A stretch of 64,000 nucleotides of DNA, from the NCBI RefSeq assembly GCF_000934765.1, contig NZ_JYNN01000009.1:30295-94294 (forward strand). Reading direction: 5' to 3'. Position numbers and translations under genes: made by a program. Numbering within the stretch: the first letter of the stretch is position 1; each line of letters starts with the position of its first letter. This stretch comes from Thiomicrospira microaerophila (lineage in GTDB: Bacteria > Pseudomonadota > Gammaproteobacteria > Thiomicrospirales > Thiomicrospiraceae). This document shows positions 8,449 to 17,534 of this stretch, piece after piece. The notes below the pieces were generated by a model. It did not search any database. It was given only the letters and a program-made list of their open reading frames with translations, and was not told the origin of the DNA.

Positions 8449-10398
8449 GTGGATGAGGAAATATTACAGGACTTTTTAGTCGAAGCAACCGAGTTACTTG
8501 ATCAGTTAAATGAACAGCTGGTCGATCTTGAAAATTCTCCAGATGATTCTAATCTTTTAAATACTATTTTTCGTGGATTCCATACTGTTAAGGGCGGTGC
8601 CGGCTTTTTGGGTGTTAATCCATTAGTGCAGGTGTGTCATCGTGCTGAGAATGTGTTTGATAAAATCCGTAATCAAGATATTGCTTATGATGCCGATGTG
8701 GCGGACGTTATTCTGCGTGCTTTTGATCAGGTGAGTCGGATTGTGGGGGAGCTTAATGATGGCATTCGCGAGTTCGATGATATTGATCCTGTGTTGCTAG
8801 CGCAACTGGATGCGATCGTTAAAGGCACCTCCGTGCCGGTAGACGAGCCTGATGATACAACCGGCGCCTCGGACGAGGCGCCGGTTGTACTGCAACTGCC
8901 TGAGGGGGTGGATCCCGATGGTGAAATTAGTGATGATGAGTTTGAAGCCTTGCTCAATCAGCGCGACATGTTGTTGGGCGAGCATACACTAAACGAAGAG
9001 ACGCCGGTGTTGACCTTGCCTGAGGGGGTGGATCCCGATGGTGAGATCAGTGATGATGAATTTGAAGCCTTGCTCAATCAGCGCGATATGTTGCTGGGCG
9101 AGGTTTCCATGCCTGCTGATGATCCGCCGCCTGCGCCAAAAGAGCACGTCGTAGCGGTGCCCAAACCGGCTCCTGCTAAACCCGCGCCGTCTGTCAAACC
9201 CGAATCAACACCGCCTGCGGCGGCGTCCAAAGCCGCTGGTGAGGCAACGGTGCGTGTGGATACACGTCATTTAGATGCGATTATGAACCTGGTGGGTGAG
9301 CTTGTGTTGGTGCGCAACCGTTTGCTTACTTTGCGCTCTGCCGATGCCACTCAAGAAGATATAGCCAATGCGGTAGGCAATCTCGATCACGTTACCACGG
9401 ATTTGCAAGCTTCGGTTATGAAAACACGCATGCAACCGGTTAAAAAAGTATTTGGTCGTTTCCCGCGTGTTGTCAGAGACCTGGCACGTAAGCTTGGTAA
9501 GGATATTGAGTTAGAGCTGGTGGGTGAAGAAACGGATTTAGACAAGGGCTTGGTTGAAGCTTTAGCCGACCCTCTAGTCCATTTGGTGCGCAACTCCGTT
9601 GATCATGGTATTGAGATGCCGGATGTCCGCGCCGATCAGGGTAAGGCGCGTGTTGGACGGATTGTGTTAGCGGCTGAGCAGGAGGGTGATCACATTTTGC
9701 TATCCATTACGGATGATGGTAAAGGCATGGATCCCGATGTTTTGCGTCGAAAGGCGGTGGAAAAAGGCATGATGGATGAGGCGACGGCCAATCAGCTTGA
9801 AGATAAACAAGCGTTCATGCTAATTATGGGTGCAGGCTTTTCTACGGCTGAGCAGGTGAGTGATTTGTCAGGCCGTGGCGTAGGCATGGATGTTGTTAAA
9901 AACATGATTACCAAGCTTAATGGCAGTATTGATATAGATTCTGCTGTGGGCGAAGGTACACGCATTCGTATTCGCGTGCCATTAACCTTGGCCATTTTAC
10001 CAACACTTATGGTCTCCTTTGCTAAGGATAGTTATGCGATTCCTCTTACCAGTGTGCAAGAAATTTTTGATTTTGAAGAGGCTAATACCAATACGATTGA
10101 TGGTCAAACCATGGTTCGATTACGCAAAAAAAGTGTGCCCTTGTTTTTTCTATCAGATTGGCTGACCCCCGGCGTGTATCGTGATAATCGCAAGGGGGAT
10201 AAAGTGGTGATTGTATCGATTGGTAATCAACGTGTTGGGCTTGTTGTTGAACAGGTCAATGGTCAAGAGGAGGTTGTGATTAAACCTTTGGGTGTCATGT
10301 TGCAAAAAATTCAGGGATATGCGGGGGCAACAATAACGGGCAATGGGAGTATTGCACTTATTTTAGATTTGCCCGGTTTGATTGAGAGGTTTCAGTAA
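8449..10398 (+). CDS. cheA: Chemotaxis histidine kinase CheA
   Basis: CheA is the cytoplasmic kinase that couples chemoreceptors to CheY. Domains in order: HPt domain (about residues 1-105) with phosphorylated His45 in GFHTVKGG; a linker of about 130-265; P3 dimerisation; P4 ATPase (LVRNSVDHGIE, DDGKGMD, GRGVGMDV); and the CheW-like P5 to residue 649. There is no recognisable globular P2. Instead the linker holds two identical 29-residue units at residues 150-178 and 190-218, then a Pro/Ala-rich stretch. The GTG start is chosen because TGAGGA lies 7 bp upstream and MDEEILQDFL fits the HPt start. The stop overlaps the cheW start by one base. Confidence 0.95.
   Translation: MDEEILQDFLVEATELLDQLNEQLVDLENSPDDSNLLNTIFRGFHTVKGGAGFLGVNPLVQVCHRAENVFDKIRNQDIAYDADVADVILRAFDQVSRIVGELNDGIREFDDIDPVLLAQLDAIVKGTSVPVDEPDDTTGASDEAPVVLQLPEGVDPDGEISDDEFEALLNQRDMLLGEHTLNEETPVLTLPEGVDPDGEISDDEFEALLNQRDMLLGEVSMPADDPPPAPKEHVVAVPKPAPAKPAPSVKPESTPPAAASKAAGEATVRVDTRHLDAIMNLVGELVLVRNRLLTLRSADATQEDIANAVGNLDHVTTDLQASVMKTRMQPVKKVFGRFPRVVRDLARKLGKDIELELVGEETDLDKGLVEALADPLVHLVRNSVDHGIEMPDVRADQGKARVGRIVLAAEQEGDHILLSITDDGKGMDPDVLRRKAVEKGMMDEATANQLEDKQAFMLIMGAGFSTAEQVSDLSGRGVGMDVVKNMITKLNGSIDIDSAVGEGTRIRIRVPLTLAILPTLMVSFAKDSYAIPLTSVQEIFDFEEANTNTIDGQTMVRLRKKSVPLFFLSDWLTPGVYRDNRKGDKVVIVSIGNQRVGLVVEQVNGQEEVVIKPLGVMLQKIQGYAGATITGNGSIALILDLPGLIERFQ
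8896..8982 (+). repeat. CheA linker repeat, unit 1
   Basis: This 87-bp in-frame unit encodes 29 residues containing DPDGEISDDEFEALLNQR. It pairs with a second unit 120 bp downstream. The two differ at six bases by my comparison, all synonymous, so the peptides are identical. Confidence 0.93.
9016..9102 (+). repeat. CheA linker repeat, unit 2
   Basis: This is the second copy of the 29-residue unit of the CheA linker, identical in protein to the first and separated from it by an 11-residue spacer. Confidence 0.93.
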
Positions 10399-10885
10399 TG
10401 ATGAGTTCACTATCTGCTTCACGTGGCATGAATGACTTAGATGAAAATGGTTATTCAGCCGCCAGTGTGCGCTGTGTGCTTTTTAAGCTAGGCACAGAGG
10501 TTTATGGTATTAATGTAAAAAAATACGCGAAGTCTTGCGTGTGGGTCAAATTCGCCAAGTACCAGGGTGTAACTCCCAGGTCATTGGCGTGATTAATGTA
10601 CGCGGCGTTATTGTAACGGTTGTGGATGCAAGACGCATTTATAATTTGGGTTCAAAAGAAGTGGATGACGATTCGCGTATTGTTATTATTGAAGTTGATG
10701 ATGAGCGTTCGGTAGGTCTAATGGTCGACATGGTACATGAGGTAAAAGACATTCCTGAGTCCTGCGTGGATATGATGGCCGAAAACCGTGAGGGGCGCTC
10801 CGCTTATATTCAGGGTGTTGCGCATTACCAAGATAATGTCATTGTGCTGGTTGATGCGGATGTGATGTTTGCCTCCGCGTTGTAA
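10398..10885 (+). CDS. cheW: CheW coupling protein, interrupted by a -1 frameshift at an A7 run
   Basis: CheW links receptors to CheA. Reading from the ATG at 10398 (overlapping the cheA stop by one base) gives CheW sequence up to YGINVKK, then the frame ends at 10592. The rest of CheW (REVLRVGQIRQVPGCN to VMFASAL) continues in the -1 frame to 10885. The break is at seven A residues, 10517-10523; one extra A or a -1 slip there restores a 162-residue CheW of normal length. The run is placed exactly as A_AAA_AAA relative to the zero frame, which is the shape of a -1 slippery heptamer. A sequencing error in the homopolymer, a real mutation, transcriptional slippage and programmed frameshifting are all possible. 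Confidence 0.85.
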
Positions 10886-10908
10886 CGCAAGATCGCTAAA
10901 CATCCGGG

Positions 10909-12096
10909 TTACCTATGCGTTGGATTAGATTTGGGTAGGTAGTATTTTTTTACTTTGAAGGGCTTGATTGTTGCCGTATCAAAGGCGAGGTTGCGTGGCT
11001 GAATAGGGGCCGGCGGCTGTTTTTGTGTTTGCTGCTCAATGGCCCATGCAAGGTGTTCGTCAACGAGGGCATTGATGCCTTTTTTTTGCTCAAGTAAGTT
11101 AATTTTGTTTGGTTCTGCTTGGCTGTTGCCCAATGCGATAGCGAGGTTTCTCACCCAGCTAGGGTAGCCTATTCGACGTATAGGAGAGCCTTCAAAGCGT
11201 TGGTTGAACTGTGTTTCATTCCAGTCTAATAATTCAATTAGGCTGATGTTGTCTAGTTGATGTCGGGGTTTGAAGTCGGGTTGTTGATTGGGTTGACTGA
11301 ATCGATTCCACGGGCAAACCAACTGACAGTCATCGCAACCATAAATTCGATTACCGATGGCCTGTCTAAACGCAATAGGAATCGGGCCTTTATTTTCAAT
11401 TGTTAAGTAAGAAATGCAACGTCGTGCATCGACGATGCCGTCAGCGACAATCGCTTGTGTTGGGCATTCCTCAATGCAGGCGCGACAAGGCCCGCAGCCT
11501 TGTTTTTCAAATGCACTATCTTGTTCTAGTTTAAGATTTGTATAAATCTCTGCCAGAAAAAACCATGAGCCTGCTCTGGGGTGAATGATTAAACTATTCT
11601 TGCCAATAAAGCCGAGTCCCGCTTGCTCAGCGAGTGGGCGTTCTAAGACCGGTGCGCTGTCGACAAACGCACGGCACGTGGCCTCGGGCACTTCACGTTG
11701 AATTGAATGGATGAGGTGTTTTAGGTTTTGACGTATCACCTTGTGGTAATCACGTCCGAGTGCATACCTTGAAATATAGGCTTTCTCGTTCGTATGAAGC
11801 GGCTCAAGGGGGGAGTGTGCTGTCGGCTCTAGGTAGTTCATTCGAAGGCTAATCACGCTGTGTGTGCCAGGGATTAGCTCATTAGGCCGTGTACGTTTGG
11901 TGCCGTGCGCTTGCATATAGTGCATTTCACCGTGAAACTCTTGACTGAGCCAGTTAAAATAACCGGCTTCATAAGCACTGAGATCGGTGTGTGTGATGCC
12001 GCAGTCGGCAAAACCCAATGTGTGAGCCCATTGCTTAATTTTTTGACTGAGCAAATTTTTGGAATAAGGAGAAGGTAAATGTGTCATGAACAGCAT
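10909..12096 (-). CDS. queG: Epoxyqueuosine reductase QueG
   Basis: QueG performs the last step of queuosine synthesis for tRNA, reducing epoxyqueuosine with cobalamin and two [4Fe-4S] clusters. The 395-residue protein has the family amino end (AHTLGFADCGIT), the segment RYALGRDYHKVIR, and two cluster motifs, CGPCRACIEECP and CDDCQLVCPWN. A second possible start is the ATG three codons in (MTHLPSP). Its amino end overlaps that of the divergent tsaE by 18 bp. It converges on cheW, with only 23 bp between the stops. Confidence 0.94.
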   Translation of the reverse strand: MLFMTHLPSPYSKNLLSQKIKQWAHTLGFADCGITHTDLSAYEAGYFNWLSQEFHGEMHYMQAHGTKRTRPNELIPGTHSVISLRMNYLEPTAHSPLEPLHTNEKAYISRYALGRDYHKVIRQNLKHLIHSIQREVPEATCRAFVDSAPVLERPLAEQAGLGFIGKNSLIIHPRAGSWFFLAEIYTNLKLEQDSAFEKQGCGPCRACIEECPTQAIVADGIVDARRCISYLTIENKGPIPIAFRQAIGNRIYGCDDCQLVCPWNRFSQPNQQPDFKPRHQLDNISLIELLDWNETQFNQRFEGSPIRRIGYPSWVRNLAIALGNSQAEPNKINLLEQKKGINALVDEHLAWAIEQQTQKQPPAPIQPRNLAFDTATIKPFKVKKYYLPKSNPTHR

Positions 12097-12621
12097 TTTA
12101 GCAAATCTTGGTGCTTGCTAGATGAAGATGCAACTATTTTATTTGGGAAAAGGTTTGCGCAAGCTGTTCAAACCCTCGCTTTATTTCAGCCAGGCCTGGT
12201 TGTTTATTTGCAAGGTAATTTAGGGATGGGGAAGACCTGTTTGTCGCGTGCGTTTATTCAAACATTTTTGCCAAATCAGCGTGTAAAAAGCCCAACCTAT
12301 ACCTTAATTGAGGCTTATCCTGCTCAGGGTGTGACCATTTATCACCTGGATTTATATCGTTTAGCTGAACCGGAAGAGTTGGCCTATCTAGGGGTACGTG
12401 ATCTCTTGTCTGCGCCGCATCTTTTATTGGTTGAGTGGCCAAATAAGGCTCAAGGTTTTTTGCCATCGGCCGATATTTTATTATGTATCGAACCGAGTGG
12501 CTCGGGAAGGGTGTTGACATTGACGGCTTTATCGGCGCATGCCAAAACATTGGGGTCGGTGCTGTCCACGTGTTGTGCAGAGGTGGATGGCGCGCGTCAT
12601 TCTGAAACAAATCTAGCTTAG
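12079..12621 (+). CDS. tsaE: tRNA threonylcarbamoyladenosine ATPase TsaE
   Basis: TsaE is the ATPase partner of TsaB/TsaD in making t6A on ANN-decoding tRNAs. The 180-residue frame shows the P-loop GNLGMGKT (residues 46-53), SPTYTLIEAY, LYRLAEPEELAYLGVRD and the family's VEWP. The carboxy end is longer than in E. coli. The true start is uncertain: the ATG at 12079 lies inside the divergent queG and gives about ten extra residues, and a TTG at 12115 is closer to the usual family start. A copy of the iterated palindrome reads QPGLV just before the P-loop strand. amiC and mutL follow, as is usual. Confidence 0.9.
   Translation: MCHEQHFSKSWCLLDEDATILFGKRFAQAVQTLALFQPGLVVYLQGNLGMGKTCLSRAFIQTFLPNQRVKSPTYTLIEAYPAQGVTIYHLDLYRLAEPEELAYLGVRDLLSAPHLLLVEWPNKAQGFLPSADILLCIEPSGSGRVLTLTALSAHAKTLGSVLSTCCAEVDGARHSETNLA
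12188..12201. repeat. Iterated palindrome, perfect core, in tsaE
   Basis: The perfect 10-bp core reads QPGLV in tsaE; one outer base differs from the 14-bp consensus. Confidence 0.85.
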
Positions 12622-12732
12622 AAAGTTTCTAGAATGTTTTTGCAAGTTGTTGTGATTGAATAAAATTTTCTTGCAAACAGGGCTGGTAATGTTCTACAAT
12701 TGAATCAAAAGCCGCTTGTAACGGCCCGGGGT

Positions 12733-12760
12733 TTGACAGGCTCCTGGGTATGTGTATACA
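12733..12760 (+). promoter_or_regulatory. Candidate sigma-70 promoter for the amidase gene
   Basis: TTGACA at 12733-12738 and TATACA at 12755-12760 are separated by 16 bp, about 40 bp upstream of the amidase start. The spacing and -35 match the consensus well. Confidence 0.55.
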
Positions 12761-12798
12761 CAGCGTCATAAACTCACTTATAAAAAGTGGAACAGGCT

Positions 12799-14535
12799 AT
12801 GAGTCCCGTATTTTCATTTGTTCACTATTTTCGCATTCTATCCGTGGCCTTGCTCTTGTTGGTCGGTCAGTATGCATTGGCTTCTAATGCGGAGTTGTCA
12901 AGCATTCGCTTAGGGCAAACACCCGATCAAACGCGCATTGTTTTTGAAATTAAAAATAATGATCGTTTTGAAGTGCAGCGCTTGTCTAACCCTGAGCGAT
13001 TAGTGGTAGATTTTTATAATGCACGAAACACTGTATCGTTTAGAAATCAGTTTTTTCAAGATCCCCGTCTTGCGGGTATTCGGCTGTCAACGGATCAGCA
13101 TCGAACCCGCGTCGTGTTGGATTTGCGCGCGGCTTATCAATACCGTTATTTTACCTTGGCTAAAAATGGCCATAGGCCAGAGCGTTTAGTGATTGATTTA
13201 ACACAGCCGATGTTAGCACAAGCCCAGCCAGGTCAAGCGCCAGTGCAAGGGGCGCGTACTGCACAGGCGGCCGAATCGGCACCGAAGTCACAGCGCTCTG
13301 TTGTTGTGACGGCACGCGCGGAGCCTGTGGCGCCAGCTGCGCCAGCTCCTGCTTCCTCACCCGCACCGGTTAGGGAGTTGGTGCAAGCTAAAGCGTCTGC
13401 GCCCGCGTCCGTGATGCCGACCAAGTCAGTAAAAAATAAAACAACCGAGTCGATGTTGGATGCAAACCGCGATTTTATCGCCGATAAGTCTTTTATTATT
13501 GCGATTGACCCTGGACACGGTGGGCGTGATGTCGGTGCCATTGGCCCAACAGGTGTATATGAAAAAGACGTGGTATTGGCTTTATCGAAAAGATTAAAGC
13601 AAGAAATCGATGCGCAGCCCAATATGCGTGCGATCTTGACGCGTGACACGGATGTGTATTTAAATTTGCAAGAACGTATTGCGATCGCAAGGCGTCATAA
13701 TGCTGATATTTTTATTTCAGTGCATGCGGATGCCTACTCTAGCAGTTCACCAAGAGGCGGCTCTATTTATGTGTTATCTAACCGAGGCGCGAGTAGTGTC
13801 ATGGCACGAAAATTGGCGCAACGTGAAAACGCGGCGTTGGGTGTAGTGCAACTTGCTGGGCGCGATGTCGATGTGGCAACGGTGTTAACAGATTTAACGC
13901 GTGAAGCGAACTTGCGTGCGAGTCGAAAGCTTGGTTCGACAGTGTTAGCGCAGATGGAGTCTAATAATTTGACATTGCATAAAACCACGGTGCAATCGGC
14001 GGAGTTTGCTGTTTTGCGCTCAATTGATATGCCCTCGATGTTAGTAGAGGCCGCGTTTATCTCTAACCCTTATGAGGAAAAACGCTTGCAAGATCCGGTG
14101 TTTCATCAAACCTTTGCGCAGAGTGTTACACAAGGGTTAGCTACATTTATTGAGCGAACCGGTCATGCACCACGTTGGGGTGAGACCTTGTATGTCAATG
14201 TCGATGTGCGCCGCGGCGACACGCTGTCGGATATTGCACAGTCTTATGGTGTGTCAATGCGAGAGTTAATGCGGCTCAATAATATGACCAATCCTAATCA
14301 GTTGCACGTTGGTAGACAGTTGCGCGTGCCGGTGACTGAGAAAATGATGGTGCAGTATGAAAAAATATACAAGGTCAAGCCAGGTGATACCTTATCGGCG
14401 ATTGCGCTAGAGAATAAGGTCTCCGTGAAGGCATTAATGGAGGCGAATAATCTTCGCAATCCTAATCAGTTGTATGTTGGACGTGAGTTGAAGATACCGG
14501 TTAAACAGAGTTTGCTAACGGTTGCTGCGCGCTAA
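12799..14535 (+). CDS. amiC: N-acetylmuramoyl-L-alanine amidase with AMIN and two LysM domains
   Basis: This periplasmic zinc amidase cleaves septal peptidoglycan cross-linked stems during cell separation. A signal peptide ends at about YALA-SNA; an AMIN domain follows (about residues 28-135), then an Ala/Pro linker, the Amidase_3 catalytic domain (IDPGHGGRDVGAIG, SVHADAYSS, VEAAFISN supply zinc and catalytic residues), and two carboxy LysM repeats of about 45 residues with paired NPNQL(H/Y)VGR segments. AMIN plus Amidase_3 plus LysM is the AmiB/AmiC layout; which of the two it is cannot be decided from sequence alone. I prefer the ATG at 12799, with GGAA 7 bp upstream, over a GTG at 12787 that lacks one. 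Confidence 0.9.
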   Translation: MSPVFSFVHYFRILSVALLLLVGQYALASNAELSSIRLGQTPDQTRIVFEIKNNDRFEVQRLSNPERLVVDFYNARNTVSFRNQFFQDPRLAGIRLSTDQHRTRVVLDLRAAYQYRYFTLAKNGHRPERLVIDLTQPMLAQAQPGQAPVQGARTAQAAESAPKSQRSVVVTARAEPVAPAAPAPASSPAPVRELVQAKASAPASVMPTKSVKNKTTESMLDANRDFIADKSFIIAIDPGHGGRDVGAIGPTGVYEKDVVLALSKRLKQEIDAQPNMRAILTRDTDVYLNLQERIAIARRHNADIFISVHADAYSSSSPRGGSIYVLSNRGASSVMARKLAQRENAALGVVQLAGRDVDVATVLTDLTREANLRASRKLGSTVLAQMESNNLTLHKTTVQSAEFAVLRSIDMPSMLVEAAFISNPYEEKRLQDPVFHQTFAQSVTQGLATFIERTGHAPRWGETLYVNVDVRRGDTLSDIAQSYGVSMRELMRLNNMTNPNQLHVGRQLRVPVTEKMMVQYEKIYKVKPGDTLSAIALENKVSVKALMEANNLRNPNQLYVGRELKIPVKQSLLTVAAR

Positions 14536-14611
14536 TCAATGGGATTAGGTTCACCAAAAGCAACATGCTTTGATAAAATAGCGCCTCTTTTACTTTAACT
14601 AGCTGGGTTCT

Positions 14612-16471
14612 ATGTCTTTAAATTCTGTATTACCAACGCGCCCTATTCAACGTTTATCCGAAGCGCTAGCTAACCAAATTGCGGCAGGTGAAGTGGTCGA
14701 ACGGCCTGTGTCTGTTGTTAAGGAGTTGTTGGAAAATGCCTTGGACTCCGGTGCAACAGAGATTTTAATTGCGGTTGAGGAGGGCGGCGAAAAGTCTATC
14801 CAGGTAACCGATAACGGCAAGGGCATTGCAGCCGATCAAATGTTGCTTGCTGTTAGCCGGCATGCAACCAGTAAGATCACTTGTTATCAAGAGTTGAGTG
14901 CGGTGGCAAGCTTAGGCTTTCGTGGCGAAGCCTTGGCCAGTATTAGCTCGGTTTCACGTTTTGAATTAATCAGTCGTCAAGATGTGAGTGCGAATGCTTG
15001 GCGCATTAAGTCTGATAGTGGTGAGCGCTGGTCAGCCTTAGAACCTGTTGCGGGTAAACTCGGTACACGCGTCAAAGTCGACGATCTCTTTTTTAACACA
15101 CCAGCACGTAAAAAGTTTTTGCGTGCGCCGCGCACCGAGTTTAATCATATTGATGAGCTGGTTAGGCGTGCGATGTTGAGTCGAATGGAAGTTGCTATAC
15201 AGTTGGTGCATAATCATAAAACGGTGCGTCAGGTTGAGGCGGCGGTCACCCGTGAGGCGCAGATAAAAAGACTGGGGCGATTGCTGGGTGATGATTTTGT
15301 TACACAGAGTATGCATGTTGAGTTTGAGGCGCAAGATGTAAAGCTGGAAGGCTGGTTAGCGTTACCGACGTTTAATCGCTCGCAAAACGATATGCAATAT
15401 ATCTTTGTGAATGGGCGGATTGTACGAGATCGCTTATTATTCCATGCTTTAAAGCAAGCCTATGCCGATGTGCTCTATAATGGACGCCATCCCGCCTATG
15501 TGCTGTTTTTGAGTTTACCCTTTGAGAAGGTGGATGTGAACGTACATCCTGCAAAATATGAAGTGCGCTTTGCGGATAGTCGCTTTGTGTATGACTTTAT
15601 TCGTCGTTCGGTGCGCGATGTGGTCGCGCGCCCAATTACACAAGCCGATGCCATGCGTGAAAGCCCGGCATCGGTGTTTGAACGGCCGGATCAACATAGG
15701 CAGGGTAAGTCGGTTTCGACCTCGTTTCTGGCGCCGCATAAGCCATCACCGCGTGAGTCTCAGGCATTTTTTGCCTTTCAGCAGCCCGTTGAACTACCCT
15801 TGTCCGATGTGCCAAGCATTAATGAGCCTTTGTTGCAGGCGTATGCGGATGGCTCGGATACGCGCTTAGCGTCAACATCAAATGCTATTCCGCCATTAGG
15901 TTTTGCAAAGATGCAACTGCATGGTGTGTATATTCTGGCTGAAAATGAGCAGGGCTTGGTGTTGGTTGATATGCATGCCGCACATGAGCGTATCGTGTAT
16001 GAGCGTATGAAAACACAATGGCAAAATCAGCGTTTGATTGCGCAACCTTTGTTGGTGCCAATTAGTTTAACACTTGACCTCGCCGATATGCGCGCCTGGG
16101 AAACGCATCAGGCCTGGTTGGAAAAGCTCGGGTTTGAGCTGGAAGCACTTGGCCCACAGCAGTTAAAAGTCAGCGCTGTGCCTACCTTATTGGCTAAGGC
16201 CGATATTGCACAATTAATTAAAGACGTATTGGCAGATTGGCGACAGCATCAAGACAGTGAGCGGATTGAATCACAGATCAACGCGCGGCTTTCAACAATG
16301 GCATGTCATGGTGCTGTGCGCGCTCATCGTCAACTAAGTTTGGCTGAGATGAATCAACTATTACGTGATATGGAGCAAACGCCTGCTTCGTCGCAATGTA
16401 ATCATGGTCGACCGACCTGGGTCGGCTTGTCGATGAAGCAGTTAGATAGCTTATTCATGCGAGGGCAATAA
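14612..16471 (+). CDS. mutL: DNA mismatch repair protein MutL
   Basis: MutL couples MutS mismatch recognition to downstream repair. The 619-residue protein has the GHKL ATPase half (ELLENALDSGAT, DNGKGI, SLGFRGEALASI), the transducer domain, a variable linker (about residues 350-430), and a dimerisation domain ending in QCNHGRPTWV. No DQHAxxERxxYE endonuclease motif of the metal-binding kind is intact; instead it reads DMHAAHERIVYERM, so endonuclease activity is a possibility worth considering. miaA starts 1 bp after the stop, and the amiC-mutL-miaA-hfq order is classical. Confidence 0.95.
   Translation: MSLNSVLPTRPIQRLSEALANQIAAGEVVERPVSVVKELLENALDSGATEILIAVEEGGEKSIQVTDNGKGIAADQMLLAVSRHATSKITCYQELSAVASLGFRGEALASISSVSRFELISRQDVSANAWRIKSDSGERWSALEPVAGKLGTRVKVDDLFFNTPARKKFLRAPRTEFNHIDELVRRAMLSRMEVAIQLVHNHKTVRQVEAAVTREAQIKRLGRLLGDDFVTQSMHVEFEAQDVKLEGWLALPTFNRSQNDMQYIFVNGRIVRDRLLFHALKQAYADVLYNGRHPAYVLFLSLPFEKVDVNVHPAKYEVRFADSRFVYDFIRRSVRDVVARPITQADAMRESPASVFERPDQHRQGKSVSTSFLAPHKPSPRESQAFFAFQQPVELPLSDVPSINEPLLQAYADGSDTRLASTSNAIPPLGFAKMQLHGVYILAENEQGLVLVDMHAAHERIVYERMKTQWQNQRLIAQPLLVPISLTLDLADMRAWETHQAWLEKLGFELEALGPQQLKVSAVPTLLAKADIAQLIKDVLADWRQHQDSERIESQINARLSTMACHGAVRAHRQLSLAEMNQLLRDMEQTPASSQCNHGRPTWVGLSMKQLDSLFMRGQ
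16106..16119. repeat. Iterated palindrome, degenerate, in mutL
   Basis: Reads HQAWL; right half intact, one core base differs. Confidence 0.6.
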
Positions 16472-16472
16472 A

Positions 16473-17426
16473 GTGGATTTTTCTCAGTGGGTCAAGGATA
16501 AAAAGGTGTTGGCTATTATGGGGCCAACAGCGAGTGGTAAAACGGGTTTGGCGTTGGCATTGGCGCAACGTTATCCCCTAGAAATAATCAGTGTCGATTC
16601 GGCGCTGATTTATCGAGGAATGGATATCGGCACGGCGAAGCCGAGTGAGCAAGAGTTAGTGCAAGTGCCGCACCATTTGATCGATATCCTTGATCCGGAT
16701 CAACGTTACTCGGCCGCTGATTTTGTGGCTGATTGTAAAGCGTTGGTCGCACAGATTCATCAGCGCGGGCGTTTGCCTGTCTTGGTGGGTGGGACGATGA
16801 TGTACTTTCACGCTTTGCAACAGGGGCTGGCGGATTTGCCTTCAGCCGATGATGCGCTTCGGGCGAGGTTGATGTTGGATTATCAGCGGGATTCACAAGC
16901 GATGCATGATCGCCTTGCATGCGTTGATCCGCAATCGGCGCAGCGTATTCATGCAAATGACCCACAGCGTTTGATTCGAGCATTGGAGATCTATCACCTG
17001 ACCGGTGAGCCGCTGTCTGTCCTGCAAGCTAGGCAGGTTAAAGCGGGCTGGGATGTGAAGCTTTGTAAGCTGGCATTGATTCCGCAGGACCGTCAGCGTT
17101 TGCATCAGCGAATCGCTCAGCGCCTTGAGCAGATGTTTGCGCAGGACTTTATTAATGAGGTCGCGTTGTTGTACAGCCAGCCTGGTTTGCATGCCGACTT
17201 GCCTTCTATTCGTTGCGTTGGTTACCGTCAAGTGTGGGACTATTTAAGGGGTGAGTATGATCAGCGCACGGCCTTCGAGAAGTCACTGGTTGCTACGCGT
17301 CAATTAGCTAAACGTCAGTTGACCTGGTTAAGAAAAGAGCAAGATGTCGTGGTCATTGACCCGTTTGTATTGTCACAAGCCCAGCAACTCGCAACAATCG
17401 AATCCCTGTTAAACCTAGGGGAGTAG
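16473..17426 (+). CDS. miaA: tRNA dimethylallyltransferase MiaA
   Basis: MiaA transfers the dimethylallyl group to A37 of tRNAs reading UNN codons. The 317-residue protein opens with P-loop GPTASGKT (residues 17-24), and has SVDSALIYRGMDIGTAKP, VGGTMMYFHAL and the carboxy ATRQLAKRQLTWLR segment, all typical. The start is GTG, 1 bp after the mutL stop, giving tight coupling. It is followed by a 108-bp gap before hfq. Confidence 0.95.
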   Translation: MDFSQWVKDKKVLAIMGPTASGKTGLALALAQRYPLEIISVDSALIYRGMDIGTAKPSEQELVQVPHHLIDILDPDQRYSAADFVADCKALVAQIHQRGRLPVLVGGTMMYFHALQQGLADLPSADDALRARLMLDYQRDSQAMHDRLACVDPQSAQRIHANDPQRLIRALEIYHLTGEPLSVLQARQVKAGWDVKLCKLALIPQDRQRLHQRIAQRLEQMFAQDFINEVALLYSQPGLHADLPSIRCVGYRQVWDYLRGEYDQRTAFEKSLVATRQLAKRQLTWLRKEQDVVVIDPFVLSQAQQLATIESLLNLGE

Positions 17427-17534
17427 AAAAAATATTAAACATCAAAATCATGGCTATGTTATGCTTTTGACTTCGTGGGCTTTGCCCCACCATCTTTCGC
17501 TATAAAATACCATTAGAATAATAAGGAAAGTAAA

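Noticed and set aside
17465..17495. Possible sigma-32-type promoter before hfq (TTTTGAC and CCCCAC)
   Set aside because: The match to consensus is poor and a GTGGG/CCCAC hairpin overlaps it; not supported enough for a feature.
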